Shown piece after piece: positions 48,563 through 59,552 of a DNA stretch of 64,000 bases. This DNA comes from Komagataella phaffii GS115 (Eukaryota > Ascomycota > Pichiomycetes > Pichiales > Pichiaceae). Made by a program: the position numbers and the translations under genes. Numbering within the stretch: position 1 is the first letter of the stretch; each line of letters opens with the position of its first letter. The stretch spans positions 248,001 to 312,000 of the forward strand of contig NC_012964.1 in NCBI RefSeq assembly GCF_000027005.1, in the 5' to 3' direction. The notes beneath the pieces are model-generated. The model was given only the letters and a program-made list of their open reading frames with translations. It did not search any database and was not told where the DNA came from.

Positions 48563-51500
48563 TTACCACACCATATCATTCCACCTTTCTAACTCCTCTG
48601 CCTGATGTATGATATCCTTTTTGGCCTTCGTTCTCATGTAGAATATAGGGCAATCATTATTTGAACAAAGCACTTCTTGATGGAGTGAACCTTGACAACG
48701 TTGACATTCGGTCCATAACTTACTGAATTTGGTTTCCAAAGAGTTCATCAGTGACAGCGCTTCTCCATATAGGCTTCCAGCTTTATCCATGCAGTTGTTA
48801 CACAGCGCAGCATTTCCATTGGGGGATTTGCAATTGGACTTTGTTAACGGACTTTTACAATTCTTGCAAGTATTGGTCTTTTTTGCAAACCTCATAAGGC
48901 CACCAGTCTTTGGAGCTGCGACAAAGACAGTTCGGGTGTGTGATCCACTCAACAATGCCTTAGCTCGTCGTTCTCCTAAAATAGGTTCAAAGATTCTGGT
49001 CAACGGTTTGGCCAACTGGTTCTCGAGGTAATAGTTAGTGTCAATAGGTAACGAATGCTCCAGGACATATAGGGGATCTTCAGATTTCTCATAATTCTTA
49101 GTGCTGCTGGTTTTTATAATGACGTAGGCCACTCTGTCACCTAGCGTTGGAGCTGAACCAGCATCTCTCTTGCGCATTCGTTCTGCCAGCTCAACATGTG
49201 CTTGCTTTCCTGCATAGTCTTGTCTTGAAAGAGCTTTTGTAATCACTAGTTGAGATAAATCTACTCTATCTTGCAAAAGGTCGGCGATAGTTTGCTTGAC
49301 AAAGTTTTCGGCACCTTCGACGTCTCGTAGTTCCAGCATGTACTCTAAAACTTTGGTAATAACGTTCTGAACCAATCTGCAATTGTCTCTTCGCACAGTT
49401 TCTATACCTTTGGTGTCCATCTTGTCATATTTGTCAGGATTTGTCCAGTAAAGCCCAGCATACCTCTTCTTATTGATCAGTAGGTACGGGAAGTATACCT
49501 TTTCAAATTCTAGTTTAATCGGGTTCTTGAAGATGGTTGACACAAAAGCTGCAGCTTCCTCTCCAAGCTTCATGCATTTTCTAAGATCATTTTCACCAAA
49601 CTTCACCATGACGGAGTCAGTATCACCATAGATTACCTGGGCATCATGATCGTAACCATTTTTAATGGTGTATCTTTCTTGAACAGCTTGCTTGGTGGCT
49701 TCAATCATTTCTCTACCAAACGCGGTCACAGAGGATGAGATAGCTAAACAAGGCAGTTTACCAATAGTAGCACCAGTGAAACCATAGACAGAGTTTGCCG
49801 AAATCTTCAAAGCAAGTTGTCTACCATTAAGGACCTGTTTCTTGAACGGATCAGTCTCTGTTTTCAGGTCATATTTGGCCTTCTTTCTAGCAGCTAAAAG
49901 TTCTTGCAAAATTGTTGGCAAAATACCTTTTCTTAGATCCTCTTTGACAAAAAAGTCTCCGTTGGGTGTTAAAATGTAATCCTTATCTTTGACAAGACCC
50001 AGCCGGTCTATTGTTGGTTTATTCAGTAACGTTGTGTAACACAAGTTATGGGCCATCATGATGGAGGGATACAGAGAAGCAAAATCCAAAGTTGCGACTG
50101 GAACATCGTAGTAACCACGAACAGGATCAATGACTGTAGCACCTTCGTACTCTTCATTGACCGAATCGCTCTTCATGTTTGGAATGACGATATCTAATTC
50201 TAAGCATTTACGGAACAGTTGAGAAATGACCTTGATTTGCTGACCTCTACTAAGCAAGAATGAGAAAGGAACTCCTGTGACTCTAGCCATCTCGGTATAA
50301 TTGACCAAACACATCAACTTCTCAGCCAGTCGTAAAGGAAGATACGCATCTTTCAAACAATAAACTGCCAACCTCCTTCTGGTTTCCGCGTCCCCGTTCT
50401 GTAAATCTGTAATGATGGAATGTTGAACATCTTCTTTTTGTTCGCCCAAAAAGTGTGAAGAGACAGAATTCAGGGTATACGATCTCAGCTTGTACTCTCT
50501 TTGTATAAATTGAAGCAAATCTAGTTGCATCCTTCCATCAATGTTGACGACTTTATTTTCTCTCGTTCCATATGCTTTGGAACTGAATGTTGAGTCTTTG
50601 ATTTCTTGCTTTGAGGTCTTAACACGACTGAAAAATGGAAAATCTTGGACTTTTAATGTAGCAGCTCTATTTATCAAATATGGGAAATCAAAGTTGGCGA
50701 TGTTGTAACCGATGATGACATCTGGGTCAACTTTGATAATAAAGTCCCTCCATTTTCGAAGCAATTCCTCCTCTTTTTCAAAAGAAAATATTTGAGAGCC
50801 CACAATCGGGGCACATGAATTGACTGTGAATACGTTTCTTACGAATGGAGTAGATTCACCTGTGCGAGAAACGACATTAGCAATCTGAATGACCGGGTCA
50901 TGCTCTGGCTCTGGGAAAATACCTTTGCGTCCAGCGCACTCAATATCAAAGGACAAAATTCGTAATGGCGCAATCTTACTGAACTCTCCTTCTATGGGTA
51001 GTGAAACAAGATCTCTGTAGTCAACAGAAAGCTCTAATTGGCAAGTTGATACCTGTTGAGAAGGTGGAACCAGAGTATATTTTGAAGCTTGCAACTTGAT
51101 CCAGCACATACCGCTGACTTTTGTGTCCACCATCATTCTCAAAAGGTACTGAATATTATCAAATGTGATGGACCCGTTGGGAGGGAACGCATCGTTGTAT
51201 TGAATACTACCATTCTCAAACCCAGTTCTCACTCTGGAGATCAATCGGGAGTTACTCATTATGATCTTCAAGAAAGGTAGCTTTGTATTATTGTTGTAAC
51301 CCCAAATTGACTCTTTGAAGGAAATTTCAATCGTGTTGACCCCAACGTATTCATCTTTCAAGTAGTTGGTGAACCCCGGTAGATCAGACTCCTTGAGAGC
51401 CTTGGGCATGCCAACATAGAAATAATGGTCAAAACCAGTGACATTACAGAGCACCGTGTTACCCGCGTCCGTGACACCAAAAAATCTTGCTGAAGAGTGC

Positions 51501-51844
51501 CCATTTACATGAGATATCTCCTCAGCATCCAACTGCTGAAATATAATGTCATCTTTCTTTGGATCAAATTTTGGCAATTCGGGTCTAGACCAGTTCTGAA
51601 TTTGGATTTCCTCACTCTTGGACGTGGCTTCGTTGTCCATGTCCTCCAACTCCTTGATGAAGGTTGAAGGTTCATTGTCCACTTGAGAGGAGGTCATCTT
51701 AGTATGGAACGAGTTGCTCTGGTGGCCAGGCAACTGATAGCCATTGATGTCACGATTGGCAACTGGGATGGAATGTGCCGTCTCGTGGTAGTCTTCCAGC
51801 TTAACTCTCTTTGCCTCTGACTCCTGGCTGAGCTGTTCTGGCAT
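48563..51844 (-). CDS. POL3: DNA polymerase delta catalytic subunit
   Basis: A 1093-residue B-family polymerase for lagging-strand synthesis and repair. The 3'-5' exonuclease motif Exo I is [10 protein letters not shown] (D300, E302), with further Exo motifs such as [13 protein letters not shown]. Polymerase motif A is [10 protein letters not shown], motif B is [14 protein letters not shown], and motif C is YGDTDSV (D741, D743). The C-terminus has two cysteine modules, CKNC...CNNC and CQRC...CSNNDC, the second being the [4Fe-4S] CysB site. The N-terminus carries a basic [10 protein letters not shown] segment suited to nuclear import. All catalytic residues are intact. The ATG at 51844 is first in frame. 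An ACGCGT box lies about 82 bp upstream. HUL5 is divergent. Confidence 0.97.
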   Translation of the reverse strand: MPEQLSQESEAKRVKLEDYHETAHSIPVANRDINGYQLPGHQSNSFHTKMTSSQVDNEPSTFIKELEDMDNEATSKSEEIQIQNWSRPELPKFDPKKDDIIFQQLDAEEISHVNGHSSARFFGVTDAGNTVLCNVTGFDHYFYVGMPKALKESDLPGFTNYLKDEYVGVNTIEISFKESIWGYNNNTKLPFLKIIMSNSRLISRVRTGFENGSIQYNDAFPPNGSITFDNIQYLLRMMVDTKVSGMCWIKLQASKYTLVPPSQQVSTCQLELSVDYRDLVSLPIEGEFSKIAPLRILSFDIECAGRKGIFPEPEHDPVIQIANVVSRTGESTPFVRNVFTVNSCAPIVGSQIFSFEKEEELLRKWRDFIIKVDPDVIIGYNIANFDFPYLINRAATLKVQDFPFFSRVKTSKQEIKDSTFSSKAYGTRENKVVNIDGRMQLDLLQFIQREYKLRSYTLNSVSSHFLGEQKEDVQHSIITDLQNGDAETRRRLAVYCLKDAYLPLRLAEKLMCLVNYTEMARVTGVPFSFLLSRGQQIKVISQLFRKCLELDIVIPNMKSDSVNEEYEGATVIDPVRGYYDVPVATLDFASLYPSIMMAHNLCYTTLLNKPTIDRLGLVKDKDYILTPNGDFFVKEDLRKGILPTILQELLAARKKAKYDLKTETDPFKKQVLNGRQLALKISANSVYGFTGATIGKLPCLAISSSVTAFGREMIEATKQAVQERYTIKNGYDHDAQVIYGDTDSVMVKFGENDLRKCMKLGEEAAAFVSTIFKNPIKLEFEKVYFPYLLINKKRYAGLYWTNPDKYDKMDTKGIETVRRDNCRLVQNVITKVLEYMLELRDVEGAENFVKQTIADLLQDRVDLSQLVITKALSRQDYAGKQAHVELAERMRKRDAGSAPTLGDRVAYVIIKTSSTKNYEKSEDPLYVLEHSLPIDTNYYLENQLAKPLTRIFEPILGERRAKALLSGSHTRTVFVAAPKTGGLMRFAKKTNTCKNCKSPLTKSNCKSPNGNAALCNNCMDKAGSLYGEALSLMNSLETKFSKLWTECQRCQGSLHQEVLCSNNDCPIFYMRTKAKKDIIHQAEELERWNDMVW

Positions 51845-51925
51845 AGTGTGAGGAAGATTTCTAATAAACGAGAGAAGGACGCGCTAAGAAGACAACTTTA
51901 AGGTGAATCAGGTTACCTTAGATGC

Positions 51926-51931
51926 ACGCGT
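51926..51931. promoter_or_regulatory. MluI cell-cycle box (ACGCGT) before POL3
   Basis: A perfect MCB core 82-87 bp upstream of the POL3 ATG within the 229-bp divergent POL3/HUL5 region; an ACGCGC variant lies between it and the gene. Confidence 0.6.
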
Positions 51932-52073
51932 TTTGGTTTTATTTTATCGCTGTGCTTTGCCGGGCACCGGCTCCAGTATTACATAAGCGAAGGGCGCTTA
52001 TGAACATTAGACTTAAGTAATCACATTAACCACCTGAAATCCTTATCACAAGACCCACTAACTCCGTGGCAAC

Positions 52074-55043
52074 ATGTTTAACTTCGACGGATCAACCAAG
52101 AGGCGGAATGTAAACCTTAGTGGGAGAAGGAATAATCTTGAAAGCAGAGAGCAACTGCTTCATAGAGCCGAATTGGAGAGGAATAGACGGAAGGAGGCCA
52201 AATTGCAAGATAAGAGTGTGAGGATAATTCAGAGTTATATCCGTACTTTCTTATTACGAAGTCATATCAGCTTAGAATTTGAAAAGATATGGCTGCATTG
52301 TGGGAGCGACGTTACAGCCTTGAATATGTTTGCATTTTTCTGTCCGAACCTGGTTTTGAAACGGGATGAGGCATGGTTACAGGTCCAACTGGATCACGTT
52401 AGTAAGCTTCTGTTGTCCTCGCATGGCTCTATTTCTTTTCTTCTCAGGAATGCACTGGTGGAAGTATTGTTCAAGACTTCCAAACAGGGAAGATCACCTC
52501 TTCCTATGCTGAAACTAGTGAACTCCTTATCACATGAGTTTGCCATTGAGTGGATTCAAAGAAAAGATTTGATGGAAAAGTTGGTCGACAGACTTGGAGA
52601 AAATGAAGAGTTGGATTTGCAAGTATTAAAATTCACTTTCAACTTCAGACACAACGATATGGAAACGTTCGCAATGGCATTCATCAACATAGTTCAAAAA
52701 GCTAACTTGAATGATGAGGCAAAGCAACTCATCAGGGAGCAGTTCTCTCGTCCCAGCTCATTCTACCTTCAGCTTCCAAATTCATTGTTCTTCCTGTACC
52801 TGCTATCGGTCATCACAATATGGAAGAAGTATGGTGGGGTTGAGAATCTTGATATCTTCTTGGCGCAGGAACTCTCAAGTGCAGTAGAGAAAATGCAAGA
52901 ACTGAAATTTTGCTTTGAAAATGAGTTATCTCAAGATCTCTCACTGAATAGGGATGCTGACCTTGATGGTAGAAAAAAATTGATCATAACTACTGGTTCC
53001 AAAGAAGCTTTACTGTATCTTTACTCCCCAGACTACCAGACCAAGATTTCCAATTTGCCTAATGTGTCGACTGAATTTCTCTCTAACTTTTACTACTCGT
53101 TACTGGTGCCTATAGATACAGGAAGTCCACAGAATGAAGAAATTTTAAATTCATTATTGATATCTGTCGTTGTTAACGGACTACCCCATGGAATTCTCCA
53201 CTATTGGTTACAGCAAATAGTTTCTAGCGATATCTTCCGCATGGAAGATGGAAATTGGGAACTGAACAAGCCAATTCTGACTGGCTGTTCCGTTGAACTA
53301 TGGCAGACTCTGCATATATTTCTTGATGTTTACTTTTATGTTCTCAACATGTCTAGTGACAGTGTTATCTTTGACCAGGACCGAGGGAGGCTACCAAGGG
53401 ATGAATTTTTAAAGGTTGTTTCTTTTTTGAAAGGTCTTTGCATAACGCTGGTTCTCAAAGACAAGGAGCTAAAACCGAGTTTGCCGTCTAGTACCAGGGT
53501 AATGTACGACAAGACACTGGTAGTAGCTCTGAAGCTACTGCATCAAATTTATCTCAGAAATTTGAGATTATCTTTTGTTTCTGAAGAATATTGGCTGTGT
53601 GATCTTAGTCTTTCCATTGAGCAAATTGTTCCTGTATTATATGAACGAGATATATCCATATCGAACAATGCCGATTTCGACTTGGATCCAGACACTAGTG
53701 AACATTTGAATTTAGAATCAGATTTTTCTCAGCTTTACGGACTAAACTCAACTCGTTACATGAAACTTCCGTCTAGTGTTTTAGCAGCTTTGAAAGTTCT
53801 GAAGTTTCTTCCCTTCATGTTCTCGTTTACAACTAGAGCCACAATATTGCATCAGCTGATAAGACAATCTCAGGAAATACGAGACACATATGGTGGAATG
53901 AATCGTATTCAGGGTACAATCTCAAGAGATAACATCATAGAGGATGGATTTGCCCTTCTTTCAAAATTAACTGGAGAGCAGCTAAAGAATTATTTAGGTA
54001 TTCAGTTTACCAACCAATTTGGAGCAGAGGCAGGAATAGACGGAGGGGGGCTTACGAAAGAGTTTCTAACTGAAACAGTCAAAAAGGGATTTGCTACAAC
54101 AAATGAGTCAGGAGTGGAAGATCTGATGCTTTTTAAGCACAGTCCTAGAAATGAGATTTATCCGAACCCTGCACTTTACTTGAAAAGAACTAAGGGAGTA
54201 GATGTTCACAAAGATCTAGAAATGATTCGTTATTTGGGTTCAATCGTTGGAAAGTGTTTATACGAAAAGATTTTAGTTGACTTGCCGTTTTCGCCTTTTT
54301 TCTTAACCAGATGGTCGGTTAATCAACCATACAAGACAATGTTTGATGACCTGAAATATTATGACGAAGATCTATTTCGCAATTTGAACAAATTGCTTTC
54401 ATTAAACTCAGATCAGGTCGATGCATTGGAGCTGAATTTCACTCTAACTGAGAGATTTTATTACAATGGAGCATTTAAAACAACTACAATCATGCTTCTA
54501 CCTAACGGTGCTAATATACCAGTGACCACTGCGAACAGGTTACAGTACGTATTCGCAGTGTCCAACTTCAAGCTATACACATCACTAAGGTTGCAGACTG
54601 ACTATTTTCTTCAAGGTCTGTTCAAGGTGATTCCCTCGCAATGGCTGGAAGTTTTCAATCCAATGGAGCTGCAAATCTTAGTGTCAGGGAGAGATAGAGG
54701 AATAGACATTTCAGATTTGAGAAAGAATACTGTCTTTTCAGAGTATACCGAGAATGACCAGACTATCATTGATTTGTTCGATATTTTAGAGCACGATTTT
54801 TCTAACGAGGAACGTTCAAAGTTCATCAGATTCGTTACCTCCAGTTCGAAAGCACCTCTGCTGGGCTTTTCACAACTGAACCCAAAGTTTGGCGTAAGAA
54901 ATATAGGCCCTTTTTCTGACAGACTTCCTTCCGCGTTTACCTGTTTTAATCAGCTTAAGCTTCCCGATTACGGAAACAGAAAAGTCCTCAAAGAAAAGCT
55001 ACTTTACGCAATCAGCTCCGAATCAGGATTCGATCTTAGTTAG
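52074..55043 (+). CDS. HUL5: HECT-type ubiquitin ligase Hul5
   Basis: A 989-residue HECT E3/E4 ligase related to UBE3C that extends ubiquitin chains at the proteasome and clears misfolded proteins. The N-terminus MFNFDGSTKRRNVNLSGRRN and the IQ-like helix SVRIIQSYIRTFLLRSHI match the Hul5/UBE3C family. The HECT domain covers about residues 640-989 (GAEAGIDGGGLTKEFLTE, YLGSIVGKCLYEKILVDLPF). The catalytic cysteine is C957 in FTCFNQLKLPDY, and the tail is intact. S. cerevisiae Hul5 is about 910 residues. MLH1 follows in tandem 83 bp later, a very tight spacing. Confidence 0.94.
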   Translation: MFNFDGSTKRRNVNLSGRRNNLESREQLLHRAELERNRRKEAKLQDKSVRIIQSYIRTFLLRSHISLEFEKIWLHCGSDVTALNMFAFFCPNLVLKRDEAWLQVQLDHVSKLLLSSHGSISFLLRNALVEVLFKTSKQGRSPLPMLKLVNSLSHEFAIEWIQRKDLMEKLVDRLGENEELDLQVLKFTFNFRHNDMETFAMAFINIVQKANLNDEAKQLIREQFSRPSSFYLQLPNSLFFLYLLSVITIWKKYGGVENLDIFLAQELSSAVEKMQELKFCFENELSQDLSLNRDADLDGRKKLIITTGSKEALLYLYSPDYQTKISNLPNVSTEFLSNFYYSLLVPIDTGSPQNEEILNSLLISVVVNGLPHGILHYWLQQIVSSDIFRMEDGNWELNKPILTGCSVELWQTLHIFLDVYFYVLNMSSDSVIFDQDRGRLPRDEFLKVVSFLKGLCITLVLKDKELKPSLPSSTRVMYDKTLVVALKLLHQIYLRNLRLSFVSEEYWLCDLSLSIEQIVPVLYERDISISNNADFDLDPDTSEHLNLESDFSQLYGLNSTRYMKLPSSVLAALKVLKFLPFMFSFTTRATILHQLIRQSQEIRDTYGGMNRIQGTISRDNIIEDGFALLSKLTGEQLKNYLGIQFTNQFGAEAGIDGGGLTKEFLTETVKKGFATTNESGVEDLMLFKHSPRNEIYPNPALYLKRTKGVDVHKDLEMIRYLGSIVGKCLYEKILVDLPFSPFFLTRWSVNQPYKTMFDDLKYYDEDLFRNLNKLLSLNSDQVDALELNFTLTERFYYNGAFKTTTIMLLPNGANIPVTTANRLQYVFAVSNFKLYTSLRLQTDYFLQGLFKVIPSQWLEVFNPMELQILVSGRDRGIDISDLRKNTVFSEYTENDQTIIDLFDILEHDFSNEERSKFIRFVTSSSKAPLLGFSQLNPKFGVRNIGPFSDRLPSAFTCFNQLKLPDYGNRKVLKEKLLYAISSESGFDLS

Positions 55044-55126
55044 GCAAATCCAATAACCTGATTACATAATGACACCGATATAGACCTTCATAAAAAACAG
55101 TTAGCGCGATGGATTAGTTCTTCACT

Positions 55127-57095
55127 ATGACGTCTCGTATTAAAGTAAGTGAAATGCCTTTCATTCATTTGTGCTCGTATGCTGTGAATTAGAAACCATT
55201 ACTAACTATAGGCTCTTGACATAGATGTGGTGAACAAGATTGCCGCTGGGGAGATCATTGTGGCTCCAGAAAATGCCCTGAAAGAGCTACTAGAAAACGC
55301 GATTGACGCCAAATCTACATCGATTGACATTATCATCCAAGATGGAGGGCTAAAGCTGCTACAAATGACAGATAACGGTGTTGGAATCTATAAGGAAGAT
55401 CTACCGATTCTTTGTGAAAGGTTCACTACCTCAAAGTTGAGCACTTTTGAAGATCTGAACTCCATTGGAACTTATGGTTTCAGAGGAGAAGCTTTGGCAT
55501 CGATTTCACACATATCCAGGCTGACTGTGACTACCAAAACGAAAGATTCCGCATGTGCATATCGTGCCATCTATCAAGAGGGAAGAATGGTGGGAGAGCC
55601 TAAGCCAGTGGCAGGTAAAGATGGAACGCAAATACTGATCGAAGATCTTTTCTACAATGTTCCCTCCAGACTTCGGTCATTGAAGGGTGGAAACGAACAA
55701 TTGTCAAAAATTCTGGACGTCGTAGCAAGATATGCAATTAACACAGATGGGGTCGCGTTCTCTGTGAAAAAGGCCGGTGATACTTTGAACCTACTAGCAG
55801 TGCGGGCGAACAACTCCACCAAAGATAAAGTGAGGACAGTTTTTGGAAGTGCTGTAGCCAGCGAGTTGTTACCAATTGCCGTTGAGAAGAGCGAAGAAAT
55901 AGGTCTACTATCTTGCGAAGGTCAGATTACAAATACTAGTTATTATAGCAAGAAATCTGTGTCCCCTATATTTTTCATCAATGGGAGATTAGTCAGTTGC
56001 GATCCACTTAAACGAATGATCACACAGCTCTACTCATCATTCTTACCTAAAGGACATAAGCCTTTTGTTTATTTGCGCATAGATATTAAGAGGGAAAATC
56101 TGGATGTCAATGTCCACCCCACGAAACGGGAGGTTCGTTTTCTTTTTGAAGATGAAATATTTCAAGTTATCTTCCAGTCTATTCAAGCCAAATTAGGCAG
56201 TCTTGATCATTCCAGAAAATTTGTAACAACTCAGAGTGTTTTAAAACACCAGTATGCTCCTCAAGAGGAAATCACCAAGAAGCCCCAGACGCTGTTAAGA
56301 ACAGACGATCTTCAGTCTAAGATAACGGCATTCATTAACACAACCAACACCGAGTCATTTGGAACTATTGTCAAGGATAGAGTCACAGTAAAACTTTCCA
56401 GTATTCTGGAGCTCCGCCAACAGCTGGAGAATAAAGTATCAGAGGATCTGACAAACATGTTTGCAAAGCATACATACGTCGGTCTAGTCGACCCAAATAG
56501 ACGTTTGTGCTGCATTCAGTACGATGTGAAGCTTTTTTTGGTAGATTATGCTTCTATCTCCTACGAGCTGATCTACCAGATTGGGTTGAGTGATTTTAAT
56601 AATTTCGGAACCCTTTACTTGGAGTCTGAGAAACCCATAACTATACGAGAACTGCTAGAAATTGTCTATGAATCCATTGACACAAGCGTACCTCCCATTG
56701 ACGATGTCTTGGAAGCTCTCTTTGAAATGAAGGACATGCTATTAGAGTACTTTTCCATCGAGTTACAAGGCACAGAGAAGGATCCAATACTTAGGTCCCT
56801 GCCCATAGTTATCAAAGGTTACACACCCTCCATTGGCAAGCTTCCCCTGTTTTGGTATCGATTAGGTACCAAAGTTGATTGGTCATCGGAGAAGGAATGT
56901 CTAGATGGCATTTTGAGGCAAATTGCATTATTGTACGTCCCAGAAGTATCTGAGGCAGAAGGTATAGAAAAGATTCTGGAAGACCTGATATTCCCAACGA
57001 TAAAGAGTCGGCTGCTGGCGGTCGACAGCCTTTCCAAGAGCGTTGTGGAAATTGCCAATCTTCCTGGATTATACAAGGTTTTTGAGCGATGTTAG
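55127..57095 (+). CDS. MLH1: DNA mismatch-repair protein Mlh1 (spliced gene)
   Basis: Two exons, 55127-55144 and 55212-57095, give 633 residues beginning MTSRIK joined to ALDIDVVNKIAAGEI. Mlh1 pairs with Pms1, Mlh2 or Mlh3 in mismatch repair and meiotic crossing-over. The GHKL ATPase has ELLENAIDA, DNGVGI and TYGFRGEALASIS, plus NVHPTKREVRF. The C-terminal dimerisation domain ends in FERC, the diagnostic Mlh1 terminus that completes the Pms1 endonuclease site. The linker between domains is only about 55 residues, making the protein shorter than S. cerevisiae Mlh1 (769), but it keeps a PIP-like QSKITAFI. Without exon 1 the frame would open only at a GTG (55227), so the splice model is well supported. 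Confidence 0.95.
55145..55211 (+). other. Spliceosomal intron in MLH1
   Basis: A 67-nt intron with 5' GTAAGT at 55145, TACTAAC at 55200-55206 and 3' TAG ending at 55211. The branch site is only five bases from the acceptor AG. It leaves a first exon of six codons. Confidence 0.92.
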
Positions 57096-57193
57096 ATAAT
57101 TAATGCATTGTGGTTCTATTCAACTGATGACTATATATACATTGTTATAGCTGATTCGTCCATCTCTTTTCTTTCTATAGTACAATTTCCATT

Positions 57194-58237
57194 CTAATCT
57201 AATGCAGTTCCTTCGAGCATGTCATCTAGCGTTCGAAGCGATACCTGGTATAATAGTAGCATGATTGAGCTCTGTACAGAGGTCCAAATGAATCTAGGGC
57301 CAACTCCAGAAAAAAGCCCCAAAGCACCTTCATGTTTGTAAACCATTAGCAAGCTGCTCAAGATAGAGGGGGACGATAAAATAATAGGCTTGCCGGAAGA
57401 GGAAGACGAGACGGTTGACGCTGCATTTTGGGTCTGAATCCTGGTCTTAATAACGTCCAAGGGAGTAGTGAGTGTTCCAGCTAAACCCCCAGCAGCAGCT
57501 CCCGTTGCCAGCTCCCATAAGACAGAGAGATCATGATGGTTGGCGCTACTGACACGAAGAGCCCAGCTCCGAAATTTTTCATAAAAGGCGAACTGTAAAG
57601 CGGAAAACGGTAAATCTCTGACCAAAGTCGCCTTGTAACCGAAAAACAGAGTCTGCCAGCCTTCAGATTTAATAATAGATGTTATAGCATGCGCTGTGCT
57701 TTTATAGTTATATCCGGAATGAAAATAAGGGTTGTTGTACCTTCCTTGAAGTTGTAGCCTTGTTTTGAGGACTTCACTGGGGACATAGAAAACACTGGAA
57801 AAAAAATCACCAAGAAATCCGGCTACCAAATGAGTGGCAGTTTCGTTACAATTCCACCTGCCTATCATTAATCTTTTCACTGATTCATACGTTCCGAAGA
57901 ACACTGCCGTACTGGGGAATGAGCCTAACATGGCTGCACCGTAGCCTCCGTACAATCCACGCCTAAAACCTTCCTGCCTGAAGATAGTGGCGTACGCTGA
58001 GGTCATATTCTTGTAAACGGCCACAGTAGGGGCTCCTTGTTGCCTTGTTTTTACTGTATCTAACGAATGCATTGTGGAGTCTCCTACCATCCCTCCGATC
58101 CCTCCGGCCACGATGCAATGCCATAACGGCGAAGACTCGTTGGAAGGGCCTTCTTCTTCTTGAAGTATGGTATGAGGCTTTATATAATGGTCATTTTCGA
58201 ACCCCAACGGCAGACTTGCGGTGTTGTACTTCTCCAT
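57194..58237 (-). CDS. MME1: Mitochondrial carrier, Mme1-like magnesium exporter
   Basis: A 347-residue mitochondrial carrier with three repeats. The signature motifs are HSLDTVKTR (Ser in place of the usual Pro), VPSEVLKTR and TPLDVIKTR. Long stretches such as [40 protein letters not shown] and [13 protein letters not shown] sequence match my memory of S. cerevisiae YMR166C/Mme1, described as an inner-membrane Mg2+ exporter. The unusual Ser in repeat 1 is shared with that protein. The frame opens at a GTG (58252), but the first ATG is 58237 ([10 protein letters not shown]). It is divergent from QRI7 across 193 bp. Confidence 0.88.
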   Translation of the reverse strand: MEKYNTASLPLGFENDHYIKPHTILQEEEGPSNESSPLWHCIVAGGIGGMVGDSTMHSLDTVKTRQQGAPTVAVYKNMTSAYATIFRQEGFRRGLYGGYGAAMLGSFPSTAVFFGTYESVKRLMIGRWNCNETATHLVAGFLGDFFSSVFYVPSEVLKTRLQLQGRYNNPYFHSGYNYKSTAHAITSIIKSEGWQTLFFGYKATLVRDLPFSALQFAFYEKFRSWALRVSSANHHDLSVLWELATGAAAGGLAGTLTTPLDVIKTRIQTQNAASTVSSSSSGKPIILSSPSILSSLLMVYKHEGALGLFSGVGPRFIWTSVQSSIMLLLYQVSLRTLDDMLEGTALD

Positions 58238-58430
58238 GTTATGACCATCCACCTAGTAAACAAAAATTTTCGACCCTTGATTGGACACTTCGCCGCGATG
58301 CCTTAAGATGCGAAGTGGAAACGCGAGACGGAGATATTAACTCGTTTTCATGAGAACCGATTCTGCTGGTGCAGGGAGGTATTTTTTTTAACATCAAGAC
58401 CACGCATAACTCTGCCTAGAGATGAAATAG

Positions 58431-59552
58431 ATGCTTCGACGACTCAGATGCGGGATAAGGACATATAAGGTGCTCGCTATAGAGAGTTCATGCGACGATT
58501 CATGTGTGTCGTTGATCGACAGGAGTGCCGGTGCTAAACCGATTGTTCTAGATCACGTCAAGAGTACTCTCAACTCAGTCAAAGCCGGAGGTGTTATACC
58601 GACTAGCGCACATCTACATCACCAGAAGAGTATAGCAGGGTTGGTCAAACAAGTTCTACAGAAGCACAATATAAGTGGTGTAAATTGTCCGGAGCTGGTC
58701 TGCGTAACTAGAGGTCCTGGAATGCCTGGATCCCTCAGCATTGGAGTAGACACTGCCAAAGGGCTTTCAGTTGCCTGGGGAAGCCAATTTTTAGGTGTTC
58801 ACCACATGCTAGGTCATTTACTGATACCTAGACTGGAGAGCAATGGGGAGGAGCCTCAGTTTCCATTTCTCAGTCTCTTGGCTAGTGGGGGTCACACTAT
58901 GTTGGTCCTATCCAGAAGTTTGCTTGATCATGAAATACTGGTAAACACCATTGATATAGCTGCTGGAGATGCCCTGGACAAGTGTGCCAGAGAAATTGGC
59001 ATTCGGGGCAACATGATCGGTAAAGAACTCGAGTTGTTTCTAAACAAAAACCCACAGCTAAGCTTGAAAGACATACCTTGGGAAATGCCTCAGCCTTTAA
59101 AAAATAAACCCAAGAGAGTGGACACTCTGGGGTTTTCATTTACACCATTTATTAGCGGTGTGAAATTGTCCCTAGAAAGATATCACAACAACGAAGTCAA
59201 AGACGAGCTGATGCCAGCCATGGGGTTCAGAATACAGGAAGCAATATTCGACCACATAATTGATCGCGTTCTTGTGGCTTATAAAGTTCGTCCAGAGTTG
59301 AACCAAATTAAGACTTTTGTTGGCTCGGGTGGAGTAGTAGCCAATCAACGTCTACGAGTAAAGCTGCAAGCAGCTTTGAAAAGTCATGGTGTTGAAAATT
59401 TCCATTTCCCACCTCCTGCCCTATGTACAGATAACGCAATAATGATTGGTTGGGCAGGTATTGAACTGTATGAGAACGGGGTGACCTCTGAGTTAGATGT
59501 CACTCCGCTTAGGAAATGGTCAGTAGAGGGACTTGAGAAGTCTGGTTTCTAA
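58431..59552 (+). CDS. QRI7: Mitochondrial tRNA t6A synthase subunit Qri7 (TsaD/Kae1 family)
   Basis: A 373-residue protein that transfers threonylcarbamoyl to A37 of mitochondrial ANN-decoding tRNAs. The N-terminus MLRRLRCGIRTYKV is a likely targeting sequence. The ASKHA core starts VLAIESSCDDSCVSLID. The metal-binding histidines are in VHHMLGHL, with TRGPGMPGSL, LASGGHTML, DIAAGDALDKCAREI and GSGGVVANQRLR as further family blocks. As in S. cerevisiae Qri7, mitochondrial TsaD acts without the KEOPS partners. Its stop codon overlaps that of NSE4 on the other strand. Confidence 0.95.
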   Translation: MLRRLRCGIRTYKVLAIESSCDDSCVSLIDRSAGAKPIVLDHVKSTLNSVKAGGVIPTSAHLHHQKSIAGLVKQVLQKHNISGVNCPELVCVTRGPGMPGSLSIGVDTAKGLSVAWGSQFLGVHHMLGHLLIPRLESNGEEPQFPFLSLLASGGHTMLVLSRSLLDHEILVNTIDIAAGDALDKCAREIGIRGNMIGKELELFLNKNPQLSLKDIPWEMPQPLKNKPKRVDTLGFSFTPFISGVKLSLERYHNNEVKDELMPAMGFRIQEAIFDHIIDRVLVAYKVRPELNQIKTFVGSGGVVANQRLRVKLQAALKSHGVENFHFPPPALCTDNAIMIGWAGIELYENGVTSELDVTPLRKWSVEGLEKSGF

